64,000 bases of DNA from Mesobacillus maritimus (lineage in GTDB: Bacteria; Bacillota; Bacilli; Bacillales; Cytobacillaceae): positions 584,366 to 648,365 of the forward strand of contig NZ_JACWFH010000008.1 in assembly GCF_019749255.1 (NCBI RefSeq). The letters are read 5' to 3'. Position 1 is the first letter of the stretch. Each line of letters opens with the position of its first letter. Positions 1-7,810 of the stretch are shown piece by piece. Under the pieces are notes generated by a model. That model was given only the letters and a program-made list of their open reading frames with translations. It did not search any database and was not told the origin of the DNA. Both the position numbers and the translations under genes were made by a program.

Positions 1-1
1 T

Positions 2-574
2 GTTCATTTTAGCTTAATCAAAGCTTCCGACTTAATTTTATGTAATCATGAAGGAGAAGTCGTCGAGGGGGACCTCCCTGTTAATCGTGCGGCATTTGCC
101 ATTCATTCACAAATACATGCTGCCCGACCAGATGTTATTGCAGCTGCCCATGCCCACTCAGTATATGGGAAAACATTTTCCGCACTTGGGCAGCTACTTG
201 ATCCAATTACTCAAGATGCTTGCGCTTTTTATCGTGATCATTCACTATTTGATGATTATACCGGTGTCGTGCATGATCTGGAGGAGGGTCGTCGAATCGG
301 TGTCGCTCTTGGAGATAAGAAAGCGTGTATCCTCCGAAATCATGGTTTATTAACGGTTGGGAAATCTGTGGATGAAGCCGCTTGGTGGTTTATTACGATG
401 GAGCGGTCCTGTCAAGCCCAATTGTTGGCTCAATCTGCCGGTACCCCGATCTTGATCGATCATGAAGGTGCACAAGCTGCTTACAACCAGGTTGGGAATA
501 GCAATGCTGGATGGTTCCAATTCCAACCATTATGGAACAGAATTGTCAAGGAACAGCCAGATTTGCTGGACTAA
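2..574 (+). CDS. class II aldolase/adducin family protein (3' part, cut by window start)
   Basis: An open frame runs from the first bases of the window to the TAA at 572-574, so the N-terminus lies outside. The 190 visible residues carry the class II aldolase zinc site: HAHS at 149-160 gives the H-x-H pair, and the His of NHGLLTVG at 341-343 is the usual third ligand. Family members cleave or epimerise phosphorylated sugars, or decarboxylate or dehydrate small hydroxy acids; the substrate is not evident here. The sequence HAARPDVIAAAHAHS is typical of the adducin-like branch rather than of sugar-specific FucA or AraD. A terminator follows directly, separating it from the reductase gene downstream. 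The family is clear, the function is not. Confidence 0.85.
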   Translation, partial: VHFSLIKASDLILCNHEGEVVEGDLPVNRAAFAIHSQIHAARPDVIAAAHAHSVYGKTFSALGQLLDPITQDACAFYRDHSLFDDYTGVVHDLEEGRRIGVALGDKKACILRNHGLLTVGKSVDEAAWWFITMERSCQAQLLAQSAGTPILIDHEGAQAAYNQVGNSNAGWFQFQPLWNRIVKEQPDLLD

Positions 575-580
575 AAGATA

Positions 581-616
581 AAGGCGAAGGGCGCGGAGCG
601 CAACTTCGCCTTTTCC
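581..616 (+). terminator. Rho-independent terminator after the aldolase gene
   Basis: The 9-bp arms AAGGCGAAG (581-589) and CTTCGCCTT (604-612) enclose a GC-rich loop and are followed by a short T-rich tail. Confidence 0.8.
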
Positions 617-665
617 TTAAAACATATAAATACATATTCAATTTAACTGGAAGGAGGATTGCTTA

Positions 666-1604
666 ATGAAGATTGGTGTGGTTGGATCTGGTGCAGTGGG
701 TGGTTATTTTGGATCATTTTTAAGCAAGGCAGGGCATGAGGTCACCTTTATCGCAAGAGGGAGAAATCTCGAGGCGATGAAACGGAATGGCGGGATGTCC
801 GTTGAGAGTATTGAGGGGAATTTTACGGCAACAGGTATCATAACCGACAGTTACGATGCGCTTATTGATTCTGACCTTATCCTCTTTTGTGTAAAGGCGA
901 CTGCTACGAAGGAAGTGGCAACCCAGCTTGTTCCAATTATAAAGAAGGATGCTTATATTCTTACTTTGCAAAACGGCGTGGATAATGAGGAGATTCTTGG
1001 TGAGATTTTCGGAAATGAGCGAATCCTGTCTGCAGCTACCTATATACAGGCACATATGAAAGAGCCAGGAGTTGTAAAACAAATTGAGAATCCTACTAAA
1101 CTAGTGATAGGTGCGTTAACATCTGAGGGAGATTTGCCCTTTGTTAACGAAGTGAGTGAGCTAATGAACGCAGCGGGCATCATTTCCCATGTTTCTAGTA
1201 ATATCTTGAAAGTAAAGTGGAAAAAGCTCCTCTGGAATGTAACGTTTAATCCACTGTCCGCTTTAATTGAAGGAAAAGTTGGCGAAATTTTAGATAACGA
1301 TGGGTTGAGAATCACAGCAGAACGGGTATGCGGGGAAGCAATTGCCGTTGCCAGGAAAGCGGGCATCCCATTAGAAGACGCTCTCGCTCGTCAATTGATT
1401 GAGCAAAGCGAGCCGGCAAGACATCATGAAACCTCTATGCTTCAAGATAAACGGAACGGGAAACCGATGGAAATCGAATCCATCTGCGGCTATATCGTTA
1501 GGAAAGGGAAGGACTTAGGTGTAGAGACACCAGTGCTAGAAACAATTTATTTACTACTCAAAACAGAGGAAATGAAACGTCTAAGTCGTACAGCTAGTTA
1601 TTAG
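666..1604 (+). CDS. 2-dehydropantoate 2-reductase family protein (PanE/ApbA-like)
   Basis: This 312-residue protein has the N-terminal NADPH-binding loop GSGAVGG at residues 7-13, the Lys-containing helix KVKWKKLLWN near residue 180 and the C-terminal ketopantoate-reductase segment with MEIES near 268. Length and order fit the family. PanE reduces ketopantoate to pantoate for coenzyme A synthesis, but paralogues reduce other 2-oxo acids, and no other pantothenate gene is nearby. The neighbours are acyl-CoA catabolic genes, so a catabolic role is possible. The start at 666 is set by AAGGAGG at 651-657. Family assignment is firm; a true panE role is uncertain. Confidence 0.85.
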   Translation: MKIGVVGSGAVGGYFGSFLSKAGHEVTFIARGRNLEAMKRNGGMSVESIEGNFTATGIITDSYDALIDSDLILFCVKATATKEVATQLVPIIKKDAYILTLQNGVDNEEILGEIFGNERILSAATYIQAHMKEPGVVKQIENPTKLVIGALTSEGDLPFVNEVSELMNAAGIISHVSSNILKVKWKKLLWNVTFNPLSALIEGKVGEILDNDGLRITAERVCGEAIAVARKAGIPLEDALARQLIEQSEPARHHETSMLQDKRNGKPMEIESICGYIVRKGKDLGVETPVLETIYLLLKTEEMKRLSRTASY

Positions 1605-1751
1605 GGTTTCAGGTTCGATTGTATGCAAGCTCATTTCTCATTAGTGATTTCTTAGGATTGCTCAGAAAGAGCTCAAATGAATTGTTTTGATCTTCAATGC
1701 AACAAAGTTTGAGAAAAGAGCCTTAAAGTAACAATGTGGAGGTGGAGACTG

Positions 1752-2141
1752 ATGGAGGAGACAAAGAGTACGATATCCTCTTTTTATGATTATCTTGGTT
1801 TTATTGGGGATGAAACCTCTGAAACTGGCTTTGAACTCGAACTTCCGCTTAATCCCTTTTTACTTCAGGACGATGGGACAGTACATCCGGGTGTCTTTGC
1901 GACGATGCTGGATATTATGATGGGAGCGACAATTTCAAGACAGACTGATTCTTTTGCCACCACGATAAATTTGAATTTAAGTTATTTTGATCTGGAACCC
2001 AAAGCAAATTATACCGCCGAAACAGTCATTCTACATCGTGATGGAAAATATGTAACAGCAGATGGTGTAATTTATGATCAAAATAAAAAGAGAATTGCAA
2101 AGGCAACAGGATCCTTTAAGCTGAATCCAAAAAATTATTAA
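1752..2141 (+). CDS. hotdog-fold thioesterase (PaaI-like), first of a pair
   Basis: This 129-residue single-domain protein of the PaaI/4HBT hotdog superfamily should hydrolyse an acyl-CoA thioester in the cytoplasm. The diagnostic helix region reads HPGVFATMLDIMMG, with HPG replacing the usual HGG turn and the acidic residue retained. I place the start at ATG 1752 because GGAGGTGG (1738-1745) sits 6 bases upstream; the in-frame ATG at 1734 would lie before that ribosome site. It is followed 44 bases later by a second hotdog gene of similar length, suggesting a duplicated pair or heteromer. Confidence 0.8.
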   Translation: MEETKSTISSFYDYLGFIGDETSETGFELELPLNPFLLQDDGTVHPGVFATMLDIMMGATISRQTDSFATTINLNLSYFDLEPKANYTAETVILHRDGKYVTADGVIYDQNKKRIAKATGSFKLNPKNY

Positions 2142-2185
2142 GAAAAATCAAATTTTGTCGAATTTAGGAAAGGAGGTGATGTGTA

Positions 2186-2584
2186 GTGACCGCTGTCGAA
2201 AACAAAAAGATTGATTGGTTTGACAAAAACCCGTATTTAAACCATCTAGGCTTTGAAGTGATGGTTCAAGACGGAAAAGATATTCTAGTAAAACTATCAA
2301 TCGATTCTAGGCATCTAAATATCCAACAAAACCTTCATGGTGGGGTTCATGCATCGATGCTGGATACTATTCAATCAGTTGCTCTCAAGACTGTTTATAA
2401 AACAAATGTTACGGCACTGAATTTAAATGTCCATTATGTTACCGGAATCAACCAAGGTTTGATTACCGCTAATGCAAGAATCATTCAACAAGGATATAAA
2501 ATAGCAGCGGTGGAATCAGAGATTGTTGATGAACGTGGTGAATTGATAGCAAAGGGATCTGGGGTTTATAAGATTAGAAGGTAG
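2186..2584 (+). CDS. hotdog-fold thioesterase (PaaI-like), second of a pair
   Basis: This 132-residue hotdog protein has the classical PaaI signature NLHGGVHASMLDT, including the HGG turn and the catalytic-type Asp. It is expected to hydrolyse acyl- or aryl-CoA esters. Translation begins at GTG 2186, behind AAAGGAGGTGAT (2169-2180), a near-perfect anti-16S match. It probably shares a transcript with the preceding gene. A clean-up role, recycling CoA from dead-end thioesters made by the downstream ligase and dehydrogenase, is an inference from position. Confidence 0.82.
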   Translation: MTAVENKKIDWFDKNPYLNHLGFEVMVQDGKDILVKLSIDSRHLNIQQNLHGGVHASMLDTIQSVALKTVYKTNVTALNLNVHYVTGINQGLITANARIIQQGYKIAAVESEIVDERGELIAKGSGVYKIRR

Positions 2585-2710
2585 TCATGAGTTACATTCT
2601 GTATAACTATTATTATAGAAGAATTATATGTTGTGCATGAGTGATTAGTTGGGTTGGTTCGTGGGAGAACGAGACTCGAAAAATAATAAATAAAACGACA
2701 AAATTCGCTG

Positions 2711-2739
2711 TTGAATATTGCAAAAATTTTGTTTATTAT
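2711..2739 (+). promoter_or_regulatory. probable sigma-A promoter of the acyl-CoA dehydrogenase operon
   Basis: TTGAAT (2711-2716) and TATTAT (2734-2739) are 17 bases apart. They lie about 65 bases before the dehydrogenase start, in the 219-base gap after the second thioesterase. Confidence 0.5.
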
Positions 2740-2754
2740 TGTTGGTAGTTACAT

Positions 2755-2772
2755 ACCGACTAGTTAGTAGGC
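2755..2772. promoter_or_regulatory. candidate TetR-type operator
   Basis: CCGACTA and TAGTAGG form an inverted repeat (6 of 7 pairs) around a 2-base spacer, just downstream of the predicted transcription start. Size and position suit repression by a TetR dimer; the TetR gene at 6112 is the obvious candidate. No second copy of this site was found to support it. Confidence 0.4.
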
Positions 2773-2803
2773 GTGAATGAATATTAAATGGGGAGTGTTC
2801 TAA

Positions 2804-4009
2804 ATGGATTTTACTTATTCAGATAAGGTAAAAGAGCTCCAACAGAAACTAACTAAGTTTATGGACGATTATGTGTATCCAAATGAAAAATTATATTATG
2901 AGCAAATTGATCCTCAGGATCGTTTCGGTAAAGTTCCGCCAATCATGGAAGAATTAAAGCAAAAGGCAAAAGACAACGGGCTTTGGAATTTATTCCTTCC
3001 GGAAAGCGAATTGGGTGCTGGTTTGACCAATCTTGAATATGCACCACTTTGCGAAATCATGGGTCGCTCAAGCATTGCCCCAGAAGTATTCAACTGTGCA
3101 GCCCCAGATACCGGAAACATGGAAGTGCTTGTCCGTTACGGGAAAGAAGAACATAAAGAAAAATGGTTACAACCATTGCTAAATGGTGAAATTCGTTCTT
3201 GCTTCTCGATGACAGAACCAGATGTCGCTTCCTCTGATGCTACTAATATTGAAGCGAGCATCATTCGTGATGGTGACGAATACGTGATCAACGGAACAAA
3301 ATGGTGGTCCTCAGGTGCAGGTGACCCACGTTGTAAAATTGCAATCGTAATGGGGAAGAATGATCCCAATGCACCTAAGCATGAACAACAATCTATGATT
3401 CTAGTGCCACTTGACACTCCAGGAGTGACTATTAAACGTGTTCTACCAGTATTCGGCTATGACCATGCACCACATGGCCATGCAGAAATTGAATATAAAA
3501 ATGTTCGCGTACCAGCCTCTAATATGCTTTGGGATGAAGGAAAAGGATTTGCCATTGCACAGGGTAGACTAGGACCTGGTAGAATCCACCATTGTATGAG
3601 AACAATTGGTGCAGCAGAGCGGGCGTTAGAATTGTTATGTAAGCGTGTTCAGGAACGCGAAGCATTTGGAAAGAAATTGGCACAACAAGGTGTCATTCAA
3701 GAATGGATCGCTGATTCTAGAATTGAAATAGAACAAGCAAGGCTTCTTACCTTAAAAGCCGCTGATATGATGGATAAAGTCGGAAATAAAGAAGCGAAAG
3801 CTGAGATTGCGATGATCAAAGTTGTCGCTCCAAATATGGCATTAAATGTTATCGACCGTGCTATTCAAGCGTTTGGGGCTGCTGGTGTTAGTGAGGATAC
3901 TCCACTTGCAGCAAGCTGGGCAAACATTCGTACTTTAAGACTTGCTGATGGTCCGGATGAAGTTCATCGTCGTGCGATTGCAAGACATGAGCTGAAAAAA
4001 TACCTTTAA
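2804..4009 (+). CDS. acyl-CoA dehydrogenase
   Basis: This 401-residue flavoenzyme should introduce a trans-2 double bond into an acyl-CoA and pass electrons to electron-transfer flavoprotein. The middle domain shows the FAD/substrate segment [14 protein letters not shown] and the region [12 protein letters not shown]. The C-terminal helix ends [18 protein letters not shown], a form seen in the ACAD10/11-like branch rather than in short-chain butyryl-CoA dehydrogenases. The start at 2804 has GGGGAG upstream. It opens a run with the SDR and thiolase genes, giving a partial beta-oxidation set; no ETF gene is in the window. Chain length or ring specificity cannot be read. Confidence 0.9.
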   Translation: MDFTYSDKVKELQQKLTKFMDDYVYPNEKLYYEQIDPQDRFGKVPPIMEELKQKAKDNGLWNLFLPESELGAGLTNLEYAPLCEIMGRSSIAPEVFNCAAPDTGNMEVLVRYGKEEHKEKWLQPLLNGEIRSCFSMTEPDVASSDATNIEASIIRDGDEYVINGTKWWSSGAGDPRCKIAIVMGKNDPNAPKHEQQSMILVPLDTPGVTIKRVLPVFGYDHAPHGHAEIEYKNVRVPASNMLWDEGKGFAIAQGRLGPGRIHHCMRTIGAAERALELLCKRVQEREAFGKKLAQQGVIQEWIADSRIEIEQARLLTLKAADMMDKVGNKEAKAEIAMIKVVAPNMALNVIDRAIQAFGAAGVSEDTPLAASWANIRTLRLADGPDEVHRRAIARHELKKYL

Positions 4010-4030
4010 TTCAAGGAGAGGAAGACAACC

Positions 4031-4804
4031 GTGCATATCAAGGATCTATTTGATTTAACAGGAAAAACGGCCATCATCACAGGAGGCGGCAGAGGACTCG
4101 GCGAACAAATCGCTGAGGGCTTTGCAGAAGCTGGAGCGAATCTTGTTCTCTGCTCTAGAAAAGAAGAGGCATGTGTAGAAGTGGCTGAGAAAATGAAAAA
4201 ACTCGGTGTTGAGGCACTAGCATTAAAATGTGATGTAACAAGCCAAGAGGATGTAAATAAGGTTGTAAAGGCGGCACTCGATAAGTTTGGTCGCATTGAT
4301 ATCCTTGTAAACAATAGCGGTGCCTCCTGGGGAGCACCAGCGGAAGAAATGCCATTGGAAGCATGGAATAAAGTGATGAATGTAAATGTTACTGGAACGT
4401 TTCTAATGTCTCAGGCAGTTGGAAAAGTAATGATAGAACAGCAATACGGAAAAATCATCAACATCGCTTCGGTTGCTGGCTTTAAGGGTTCAAGGCCAGA
4501 AGTTATGGATGCAATTGGCTACAATGCAAGTAAGGGAGCTGTTATCACCTTTACCAAGGATTTAGCTGTTAAATGGGGACCTAAAGGAATTTATGTAAAC
4601 GCCATTGCACCTGGATTCTTTCCTACAAAAATGTCAAAAGGCTTGTTAGAAAAGGGTGGGAACAGTATTTTAGAGGGGACTCCTTTAAGGAAATACGGTA
4701 CCGAAAGTGATTTAAAAGGAATTGCCTTGTTACTTGCTTCCAAAGCGTCTGATTTTATGACAGGGGAAACGATTGTGGTTGATGGCGGAACGAATGCGAT
4801 GTAA
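4031..4804 (+). CDS. SDR family NAD(P)-dependent oxidoreductase
   Basis: This 257-residue classical short-chain dehydrogenase has the nucleotide loop TGGGRGLG at 17-24, NNSG at 94-97, catalytic Ser147, Tyr164 and Lys168 (YNASK) and a C-terminal DGG. It starts at GTG 4031 behind AAGGAGAGG, 21 bases after the dehydrogenase stop. Between an acyl-CoA dehydrogenase and a thiolase it most plausibly oxidises a 3-hydroxyacyl-CoA, the step otherwise done by the HAD family, which is absent here. Gluconate 5-dehydrogenase and FabG have the same architecture, so the substrate is inferred from context only. Confidence 0.88.
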   Translation: MHIKDLFDLTGKTAIITGGGRGLGEQIAEGFAEAGANLVLCSRKEEACVEVAEKMKKLGVEALALKCDVTSQEDVNKVVKAALDKFGRIDILVNNSGASWGAPAEEMPLEAWNKVMNVNVTGTFLMSQAVGKVMIEQQYGKIINIASVAGFKGSRPEVMDAIGYNASKGAVITFTKDLAVKWGPKGIYVNAIAPGFFPTKMSKGLLEKGGNSILEGTPLRKYGTESDLKGIALLLASKASDFMTGETIVVDGGTNAM

Positions 4805-4847
4805 GTCTTGGACACGGACCAAACCTTAAAGAGGGGGAATGTACTAG

Positions 4848-6020
4848 ATGAAAAGAGACGCGGTAATTGTCTCGGCTGTTCGTACAGCAATTGGTAGACA
4901 GGGGAGTGCATTAGCCACTGTGCCTGCACATGTATTCGGTGCTGAAGTCATTAAGGAAGCGGTTAAACGCGCTAAGGTTGACCCAGAACAGATTGATGAT
5001 GTGATTTTCGGTAATGTGTTAAGTGCTGGTGGAAATATTGCAAGACTGACGGCATTGCAGACAGGTTTGTCGATTAATATACCGGGGTTAACGATTGACC
5101 GTCAGTGTGGTTCAGGTATCAATGCTATCAATCTTGCAGCACAGGCAATTAATGCTGGTGATGGAGATATTTATGTGGCAGGTGGTACTGAAAGCATGAG
5201 CCGTGCTCCTTACCTTTTGGACCGGACTGAAAAGGCATACAGCGCTGAACCTCCAAGGTTCAGAAAATCGCAATTATCGCCTGAAGAAATTGGTGACCCG
5301 CCGATGGGCATTACCGCAGAAAACCTAGCTGAGAAATATAATGTGACAAGAGAAGAACAGGATGAGTTCGCGTTATTGAGTCAACAGCGGATGGCCACAG
5401 CAATGGAGGAAGGCCGTTTTGATGAGCAGATTGTTCCAATCACAATTCCTGTTCGTAAAGGGGAGCCTATTGTGTTCAAAACAGATGAACATCCAAGGCC
5501 ACAGACTACAATTGAGGCTCTGCAAAAGCTTCCACCAGCGTTTTTAGATGGTGGTACAGTCACAGCTGGAAGTTCTTCTGGTTTAAATGATGCGGCTTCT
5601 GCAGTTGTGATTATGTCACGTGAAAAAGCTGAAGAGTTGGGGGTTACTCCTCTAGCAACCGTGCGAGCATATGCTGTTGCAGGGGTAGATCCAAATATTA
5701 TGGGGATTGGCCCAGTACCTGCCACAAAGAAGGTGCTTGAGCGCTCAGGGTTATCGATGGATGACCTGGACCTTATTGAAATTAATGAAGCATTTGCCGC
5801 CCAAGTCCTTGCTTGTAATCGTGAACTGAACATGAATATGGAGAAGGTCAATGTAAATGGCGGTGCAATTGCTCATGGGCATCCACTTGGTGCAACAGGG
5901 GCGATACTAACCACTAAAGCAATATATGAACTGAAGCGTTCAGGTGGTCGTTATGCTCTAATTACTGCATGCATTGGTGGCGGTCAGGGAATTGCAACAA
6001 TCATCGAAAATGAAAGATAG
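4848..6020 (+). CDS. thiolase (acetyl-CoA acyltransferase)
   Basis: This 390-residue thiolase has all catalytic residues: nucleophilic Cys87 in RQCGSG, His345 in GHPLGATG and Cys375 in CIGGGQG. The covering-loop residues are typical of the degradative and biosynthetic thiolase group. It would cleave a 3-oxoacyl-CoA with CoA to give acetyl-CoA and a shortened acyl-CoA, completing the pathway begun by the dehydrogenase and SDR. The ATG at 4848 follows GAGGGGG. Whether it acts on acetoacetyl-CoA or on longer chains cannot be decided from sequence alone. Confidence 0.92.
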   Translation: MKRDAVIVSAVRTAIGRQGSALATVPAHVFGAEVIKEAVKRAKVDPEQIDDVIFGNVLSAGGNIARLTALQTGLSINIPGLTIDRQCGSGINAINLAAQAINAGDGDIYVAGGTESMSRAPYLLDRTEKAYSAEPPRFRKSQLSPEEIGDPPMGITAENLAEKYNVTREEQDEFALLSQQRMATAMEEGRFDEQIVPITIPVRKGEPIVFKTDEHPRPQTTIEALQKLPPAFLDGGTVTAGSSSGLNDAASAVVIMSREKAEELGVTPLATVRAYAVAGVDPNIMGIGPVPATKKVLERSGLSMDDLDLIEINEAFAAQVLACNRELNMNMEKVNVNGGAIAHGHPLGATGAILTTKAIYELKRSGGRYALITACIGGGQGIATIIENER

Positions 6021-6037
6021 TATAAAGGGAAAAGGAG

Positions 6038-6062
6038 GGATGCTGGATCTTATCCAGTATCC
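6038..6062 (+). other. stable hairpin between thiolase and TetR genes
   Basis: GGATGCTGGAT (6038-6048) pairs with ATCCAGTATCC (6052-6062) across a 3-base loop with one G-U pair. No T-run follows, so it is not a normal terminator. It could be a processing or stability element separating thiolase and regulator expression. Confidence 0.5.
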
Positions 6063-6111
6063 GGCCTTTGCTGTCTTATATCTTTTTCGAAGTTGAGCGA
6101 GGGGCGCAGCC

Positions 6112-6681
6112 ATGAAGGAGAGAATCGTTGAAACCAGTATACAATTATTCGATAAAAAAGGATTTACGGGAACATCTATAAAGGAAATTGTTGAGGAATT
6201 GAATGTAACAAAAGGCACCTTTTACTATTACTTCAAGAGTAAAGAAGAACTGTTGAAGGATATTCATTTAACCTATATTGATGATCTCATAGAGCAACAG
6301 AAAGTCATATTAGAAGATTTAGAAAAGGATTGCGTTGCGAAATTATACAGCTTAATTTTTATGGTGATTAACAATATTGGAAGTAACCGTGAAAGCGCGA
6401 GGATTTTTACGCGTGAGGTAAGGCATCTTAGCGGCAAGAATGTTGAGGAAATCAGGGCAAAGCGGAATTTGTTTCGCAGGCAATACCAGGAACTGATTGA
6501 AATGGGTATTCGACAAGGAGAATTTAAGGATACGATTCCGGCAGATATGCTGACATTTGGAATCTTAGGTATTATTAATTGGACTTATTATTGGTATAAT
6601 CCGGAAGGCGAAGTCTCAGAAGAGGAGCTTGCCCAAATGTTTACGAATCTCATCTTAGAAGGAGTAAAAGCGTCAAGCTAA
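6112..6681 (+). CDS. TetR/AcrR family transcriptional regulator
   Basis: This 189-residue protein has an N-terminal TetR helix-turn-helix: the segment from IVETSIQLFDKKGF through VTKGTFYYYFKSKEELL covers about residues 4-45. The all-helical ligand domain behind it is diverse, as usual. It lies inside the acyl-CoA gene cluster on the same strand, so it probably represses the cluster and is released by an acyl-CoA intermediate, as known for FadR-type TetR proteins. The candidate operator is at 2755-2772. The start is ATG 6112 behind GCGAGGGG. Confidence 0.88.
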   Translation: MKERIVETSIQLFDKKGFTGTSIKEIVEELNVTKGTFYYYFKSKEELLKDIHLTYIDDLIEQQKVILEDLEKDCVAKLYSLIFMVINNIGSNRESARIFTREVRHLSGKNVEEIRAKRNLFRRQYQELIEMGIRQGEFKDTIPADMLTFGILGIINWTYYWYNPEGEVSEEELAQMFTNLILEGVKASS

Positions 6682-6780
6682 GATGAATGTACTACTATCC
6701 TATGATATTTTCACTCGTTTATGTCTGAATTTTCATAATTGGGTTTATATAAAAATTTTCTCAGTAAGGAGAGGGTAGAA

Positions 6781-7740
6781 GTGGGATTGCATCCTCAAGT
6801 TCAATTTTTGCTACAAATGATCGAATCTAGAGGGCTTCCTCCGATGGAACAACTAAGTGTTCAGGAAGCACGCCAAGCTTTTGAAGCTTCAGCTAAATTA
6901 ATGAGCAAGCCCGAAGTAAAGGTGAACACAGAGGATCGGAAGATTCAGGGATGTGAAAAAGAAATTGCTATTCGAATCTATACTCCTGAACGAAAGGGTA
7001 CAACTGGTGCCCTAGTCTATTACCATGGTGGTGGATGGGTAATTGGGAATATTGAAACTCATGACGCCCTTTGCCATACCGTTGCAGCAGAATCTGGCTG
7101 TATTGTCGTATCTGTTGATTATGGTCTGGCCCCTGAAAGTAAGTTTCCTGAACCAGTAGAAGATGCATACCTTGCTGCCAAGTGGACTTATGATCACAGT
7201 GATGAGCTAGAAATTGATCCCAAACGTATTGCTGTTGGTGGAGATAGTGCTGGTGGAAATCTAGCTGCAGCTGTATCGTATTTAGCTGTTGAAAGGAAGA
7301 ACCTTACCATTGCATATCAAATGTTACTTTATCCTTCTACGGGTTTTGAGTATACCGAATCGTATGAGAAGTACGGTGAGGGCTATTATTTAACAAAGTC
7401 AACGATGGCCTGGTTCCGTGATCAGTACCTAACGGGGGAGGATGACACTGAGAGTCCTCTAGCTGCGCCATTGCTTATTCCGGATGCTGCCACTCGACAA
7501 TTACCACCTGCCTACATAATGACTGCTGAATTCGATCCTTTATGTGATGGAGGCGAAGCCTTTGCTACGAAACTAAAGGATGCAGGTGTTGAAGTGAAAT
7601 ATGTTTGCTATCCAGGAATGATTCATGGATTTCTTGGAATGACCGAGTTTGTCAGTGATGGGAAGAAAGCCGTTAGTGAAATCGCTAGCGAATTAAAAGC
7701 AAAATTCACTGCTGATATCAGTCATACAGAAAATCGGTAG
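6781..7740 (+). CDS. alpha/beta hydrolase (HSL-like esterase)
   Basis: This 319-residue hormone-sensitive-lipase-type esterase has the oxyanion motif HGGGWV at 82-87, the nucleophile elbow GDSAGG (Ser156), Asp252 in AEFDPL and His282 in MIHGF. I chose GTG 6781 because AAGGAGAGGG lies 4 bases upstream and the N-terminus MGLHPQVQ matches the usual family beginning; the in-frame TTG at 6739 has no ribosome site. It may release a carboxylic acid from an ester before CoA activation by the next gene. The substrate is unknown. Confidence 0.85.
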   Translation: MGLHPQVQFLLQMIESRGLPPMEQLSVQEARQAFEASAKLMSKPEVKVNTEDRKIQGCEKEIAIRIYTPERKGTTGALVYYHGGGWVIGNIETHDALCHTVAAESGCIVVSVDYGLAPESKFPEPVEDAYLAAKWTYDHSDELEIDPKRIAVGGDSAGGNLAAAVSYLAVERKNLTIAYQMLLYPSTGFEYTESYEKYGEGYYLTKSTMAWFRDQYLTGEDDTESPLAAPLLIPDAATRQLPPAYIMTAEFDPLCDGGEAFATKLKDAGVEVKYVCYPGMIHGFLGMTEFVSDGKKAVSEIASELKAKFTADISHTENR

Positions 7741-7810
7741 AATTTGGCAAGGTAAACACATAGAAGTTTACTCTACCCAACTAGATATTTTACAAAGGAG
7801 AGATGTTGTC

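Noticed and set aside
48..353. 101-codon open frame at the window start
   Set aside because: It lies out of frame over the class II aldolase gene, which shows clear motifs across the same bases.
5381..5851. 156-codon minus-strand open frame
   Set aside because: Fully antisense to the thiolase gene with no ribosome site; a shadow of its codon bias.
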